A stretch of 64,000 bases of DNA from Elusimicrobiota bacterium (GTDB lineage: Bacteria > Elusimicrobiota > UBA8919). Each line of letters begins with the position of its first letter. Position 1 is the stretch's first letter. The translations under genes were made by a program, and so were the position numbers. The stretch spans positions 1 through 64,000 of the forward strand of contig DMMW01000084.1 of assembly GCA_003452965.1 (NCBI GenBank). Direction: 5' to 3'. Below are positions 61,360-64,000 of the stretch, in pieces. The notes beneath the pieces were generated by a model. It saw only the letters and a program-made list of their open reading frames with translations, did not search any database and was not told where the DNA came from.

Positions 61360-62613
61360 ATGCTAAAGATAACGGGTGAGATAGAAGTATCTCCAGATAA
61401 ATCAATATCACATAGGGCCCTTATGATATCCGCGATATCAGAAGGCACTTCCAGAATAAAAAATTTTCTTAATGCTGATGATTGTATATCAACAATGAAC
61501 TGTCTTAAAAATCTGGGCATTGACATAACAAATAAAAAAGACGAGGTCATTGTTAGAGGTAAAGGTTTGAAATTACAAGAGCCGAAAAAGGTATTGGATG
61601 CCGGTAATTCCGGGACTACAGTGCGGCTTCTTTCCGGTATACTTGCCGGGCAGGAATTTATAACAAAAATTACCGGCGACGAATCACTTTCAAGGCGGCC
61701 TATGAAAAGAATAGTAGAACCGCTCGAGAGAATGGGTGCGAATATAAATACAAATAACGGATGTCTTCCAATTGAAATAAAAGGTGGTAATCTGAAACCG
61801 ATAAATTACGAGTCAAAAATATCTTCAGCACAGTTAAAGTCATGTGTTTTATTAGCCGGACTTTATGCCGATAACATAACCGGTTTTACCGAACCGGAAA
61901 AATCTCGTGATCATACCGAAAGAATGTTGAAGAATTTCGGTGCTGAAGTTTTCGTTAACTGGAACACCGTTTCAGTCAGGGGTAAGGCAAAACTCCGGGC
62001 TACCGATGTTTTTGTCCCGGGCGATATTTCTTCTGCGGCATTTTTTATCGTTGCAGCTGCGATAGTTAAAAATTCAAAATTAAAAATAAAAAATGTAGGT
62101 ATAAATTCTACAAGAGTGGGTATTGTAGATGTATTAAGGAGAATGGGGTCGCATTTATCTATTGAAAATAAAAAAGAAGTAGGAAATGAGCCGATGGGGG
62201 ATATAATAATTGAATCGTCAGATTTAATATCAACTGAAATAAAAAAAGAAGAGATTCCTTTTTTAATTGATGAAATACCGGTAATAGCGGTTGCAGCAAC
62301 ACAATCAAACGGAATAACAAAGATTACCGGTGCCAAAGAACTTCGTGTTAAAGAAACAGATCGTTTAAGTGCAATATCAACGGAACTTAAGAAAATGGGT
62401 GCAGATATAACTGAATTAGAAGACGGGCTGATAATTAAGGGACCTACAAAATTAAAAGGAGCAACTGTTAATTCATACAAAGACCATCGTATTGCAATGT
62501 CCTTGGCGATAGCCTCGCTGGTTGCGGAAGGTAATACTGAAATAATAGACAAGGAGTGTGTTAATATATCATTCCCTGAATTTTGGAACATACTCGGCAA
62601 AATAACAAAGTGA
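61360..62613 (+). CDS. aroA: 5-enolpyruvylshikimate-3-phosphate synthase
   Basis: Sixth step of the shikimate pathway. The 417-residue enzyme has 'VSPDKSISHRALMIS', 'DAGNSGTTVRLLSG', 'DESLSRRPMKRI', 'KSCVLLAGLYA', 'FVPGDISSAAFFI', 'DEIPVIAVAATQ', 'LRVKETDRL' and 'DHRIAMSLAIA' in order. The catalytic lysine, arginine and glutamate positions are kept. It closes the aromatic block but is separated from tyrA by a repeat-bearing gap of 124 bp. Confidence 0.96.
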   Translation: MLKITGEIEVSPDKSISHRALMISAISEGTSRIKNFLNADDCISTMNCLKNLGIDITNKKDEVIVRGKGLKLQEPKKVLDAGNSGTTVRLLSGILAGQEFITKITGDESLSRRPMKRIVEPLERMGANINTNNGCLPIEIKGGNLKPINYESKISSAQLKSCVLLAGLYADNITGFTEPEKSRDHTERMLKNFGAEVFVNWNTVSVRGKAKLRATDVFVPGDISSAAFFIVAAAIVKNSKLKIKNVGINSTRVGIVDVLRRMGSHLSIENKKEVGNEPMGDIIIESSDLISTEIKKEEIPFLIDEIPVIAVAATQSNGITKITGAKELRVKETDRLSAISTELKKMGADITELEDGLIIKGPTKLKGATVNSYKDHRIAMSLAIASLVAEGNTEIIDKECVNISFPEFWNILGKITK

Positions 62614-63095
62614 AGATTGTTGATAAAATCAACAATCTCTGATTACACGGATTGGGGAACCCCGTAGAACGGGGATGTAGCCTTGTTCGGTGTGGTAGGT
62701 CCCTTGTCTCGCCGAAGCTCATAAGAGCGTAGGCGGACGAACTTCGTGTACAAAATTACACAGATTAAGGCAAGACGTCAAGACCATTTGAGTTTTTTTT
62801 GATAGTCTCAAAGTGAAAAATGTTGATTATTACAAAAAATTTTCAAAAACAGTAGAAAAAGATTTTTAATATTATAAGGTTATTGAAAAATCTCGTCAAG
62901 ATGTCATTCCTGCAAAAGTAGGAATCTATACTCAGACATGAATGGATTCCCAATAATAATGTTCGGGAATGATGGCAAGGGATTTTTAACGACAAATTTG
63001 AAAATGATGATGCTTTTTTATAATTCATTTCCAATCAGTCGGACACTGTCTGGACAATCTAAAAAAGATAAGGAAATTGTAATTGGTTGGAAATA

Positions 63096-63123
63096 TTGAC
63101 AAAATTATATAATCTAATATAAT
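63096..63123 (+). promoter_or_regulatory. consensus promoter of the nucleotidyltransferase/HEPN pair
   Basis: TTGACA at 63096-63101 and TATAAT at 63118-63123 are 16 bp apart, both perfect. Transcription would start near 63130, 35 nt before the ATG at 63165. The -10 box lies within the first copy of the operator-like repeat. Confidence 0.75.
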
Positions 63124-63147
63124 AGATATGTGTCTAATATAATAGAT
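63113..63147 (+). promoter_or_regulatory. operator-like direct repeats TCTAATATAATAGAT
   Basis: Two exact copies, 63113-63127 and 63133-63147, with starts 20 bp apart (about two helical turns). The first overlaps the -10 box and the second covers the predicted start site, the expected place for autoregulatory binding by the winged-helix protein encoded just downstream. Confidence 0.65.
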
Positions 63148-63164
63148 TATAGTTGAATACTTAA

Positions 63165-63698
63165 ATGATTGAAAAAATTATATTTTTTACTAATTGTCAA
63201 AAAATACTTTCATTTCTTGCGCAGAATCCCGATAAAGAATATTTTGATCGGAAGATATCAAATCTTTCAGGTGTAAGCCGCGCTGGAACTAATTTCGCTT
63301 TAAGGGATTTAGCAAAAGCGGGTTTAGTATCAAGAGAAAAACGAGGGAGGATGTATTTTTATAAAGTTTTGGCAGAGGATACGTTTATTAAACATTTTAA
63401 GATATTGCAGAATATAATTATTATTTATCATTTGGTTCTAAAAATAAAAGAATTATCATTAAAAATAGTTCTTTTTGGGAGTGCCGGAAAAGGTGAAAAT
63501 ACTGATGAAAGCGATGTAGATATTTTTATTATGACAAGGAGTCCTGATGAGATTAAAAAAATAATATTTGAAGATAAATTACGAGAGAAAATTCAGTATA
63601 TTATAAATACGCCTAATGAATATATAAAATTAAAAAAAGATAATTCTATATTTTACAAAGAAATAGAAAAAGGCATAACTTTATGGCAAACAAAATAA
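63165..63698 (+). CDS. winged-helix domain fused to a minimal nucleotidyltransferase (MNT-type antitoxin candidate)
   Basis: A 177-residue protein. Residues ~5-70 form a winged helix ('FDRKISNLSGVSRAGTNFALRDLAKAGLVSREKRG', in fragments). Residues ~95-175 form an MNT domain: G105-S106 followed by D117 and D119 ('FGSAGKGENTDESDVDIF', in fragments). In MNT-HEPN systems the nucleotidyltransferase adenylylates and neutralises the HEPN RNase. Here the same chain carries its own DNA-binding domain, so it may also repress the operon. Its end overlaps the HEPN gene start by 16 bp. It has a consensus promoter and flanking direct repeats. Confidence 0.83.
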   Translation: MIEKIIFFTNCQKILSFLAQNPDKEYFDRKISNLSGVSRAGTNFALRDLAKAGLVSREKRGRMYFYKVLAEDTFIKHFKILQNIIIIYHLVLKIKELSLKIVLFGSAGKGENTDESDVDIFIMTRSPDEIKKIIFEDKLREKIQYIINTPNEYIKLKKDNSIFYKEIEKGITLWQTK

Positions 63699-64000
63699 AC
63701 TTAGAATTTCAAAAGGCTTTAGAGAGAAAAAGAATACTTCCATTTTCTAATGGTAAAAAACTTGTTGAGAAAGAGATAAAACAAGCAGAGGATGACTTGA
63801 TTGAAGCAAAAGACAGAATTAAAAATGAAAAGTTTAAGTATGCAACTATTAATGCCTATTATTCAATGTTTCATACTGCAAGAGGGCTTATCTATTCAAA
63901 AGGATACAGGGAAAAGAGCCATTATTACCTACTTGTTGCAATTCAGACATTATTTGTTGAAAACGGATTATTGGAAGAAGAATTGGTAAAAGATTTTCAT
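63683..64000 (+). CDS. HEPN-domain protein (toxin candidate), truncated by the window edge
   Basis: An open frame starting at ATG 63683 runs to the window end without a stop (106 codons seen). 'EIKQAEDDLIEAKDRIKN' and the four-helix core 'FKYATINAYYSMFHTARGLIYSKGYREKSHYYLLVAIQTLF', quoted in parts, match the HEPN fold, including 'R..KSHYY' near the expected active region. HEPN proteins paired with MNT proteins are RNases held in check by their partner. The C-terminus and any catalytic RxxxxY/H motif there lie outside the window. It overlaps the MNT gene by 16 bp, so the pair is co-translated. Confidence 0.78.
   Translation, partial: MANKINLEFQKALERKRILPFSNGKKLVEKEIKQAEDDLIEAKDRIKNEKFKYATINAYYSMFHTARGLIYSKGYREKSHYYLLVAIQTLFVENGLLEEELVKDFH

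Larger units (their letters stand above)
62614..63164. repeat. 551-bp gap: 114-bp repeat copy 2, a second palindromic element, and the module promoter
   Basis: Bases 62656-62769 are the second copy of the 114-bp repeat (three mismatches to 45250-45363), with 'gattacacgg' at 62641 and 'attacacagatt' at its end. Similarity continues weakly to about 62845. At 62901-62976 a 'gtcattcctgcaaaagtaggaatc...gattccc...gggaatgatg' element has two nested complementary pairs (CATTCC/GGAATG and GGAATC/GATTCC). From 63096 on lie the promoter and operator-like repeats of the next gene. No gene is seen here. Confidence 0.85.

Noticed and set aside
63801..63989. Small plus-strand frame near the window end
   Set aside because: It lies in another frame within the HEPN gene that starts at 63683 and continues past the window edge.

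Overview
The window is a dense, AT-rich stretch of bacterial chromosome. It holds 66 protein-coding genes (one truncated at the right edge), every one on the + strand. I saw no rRNA, tRNA or CRISPR array. Most genes are single-copy housekeeping functions in conserved clusters, so this is core chromosome and not a plasmid or phage. Rip1-type protease RseP, an O-antigen-ligase-like protein, a GT-C-like membrane protein, PilT and a lipoprotein signal fit a diderm lifestyle. Receiver-only regulators, a PASTA protein, a TPR/propeller protein with EF-hand-like loops and many word-like intergenic repeats resemble uncultivated phyla such as Elusimicrobiota or Omnitrophota. That placement is an inference of low confidence.

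Layout. 0-8 kb: a sugar-type solute-binding lipoprotein, trxB, a zinc-ribbon protein, ychF, an inositol-phosphatase-family gene, a zinc-ribbon membrane protein, a phosphohexomutase and a Wzy/WaaL-like protein. 8.3-17 kb: gmk, split coaC/coaB, then a signalling block (histidine kinase, two receiver proteins, receiver-GGDEF, double receiver) interleaved with a family-4 uracil-DNA glycosylase and priA. 17-28.7 kb: def-fmt-htpX-PASTA-rpe, rpsP-khpA-trmD-rplS-rnhB-yraN (rimM missing from its usual place), a TPR/propeller protein, comM-like ATPase and a GT-C-like membrane protein. 28.8-32.6 kb: small accessory genes separated by repeats (exported nitroreductase, orphan LigD-type phosphoesterase, DUF362/ferredoxin, TPR protein, SPOR-NlpC/P60 hydrolase). 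32.7-45.2 kb: dprA-topA-xer, a UBA-like unknown, then rpsB-tsf-pyrH-frr-uppS-cdsA-dxr-rseP. 45.5-47.5 kb: a type II restriction-modification pair inserted between rseP and ispG. 47.7-56.6 kb: ispG, murC-murB-ddl-ftsQ-ftsA-ftsZ and pilT. 56.6-62.6 kb: a pgeF-type gene and the aromatic amino-acid block pheA-hisC-aroF-tyrA-aroA. 63.1 kb to the end: a winged-helix nucleotidyltransferase plus HEPN protein, a toxin-antitoxin-type pair cut by the window edge.

The most unusual layer is a population of small palindromic or word-like repeats between genes. One lies in frame inside ispG: 75 bp flanked by a 13-bp direct repeat. A 114-bp element is almost identical upstream of both defence-type modules (restriction-modification and nucleotidyltransferase/HEPN). 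A 78-bp element occurs twice in opposite orientation. A related 42-bp module forms the leader of rpsP. Together they look like a non-autonomous, possibly mobile repeat system shaping this genome. Other points are leaderless-type promoters for gmk and def, a probable CTG start for the histidine kinase, a heptamer tandem repeat inside fmt, and a hairpin element that would pair with the trmD ribosome-binding region.
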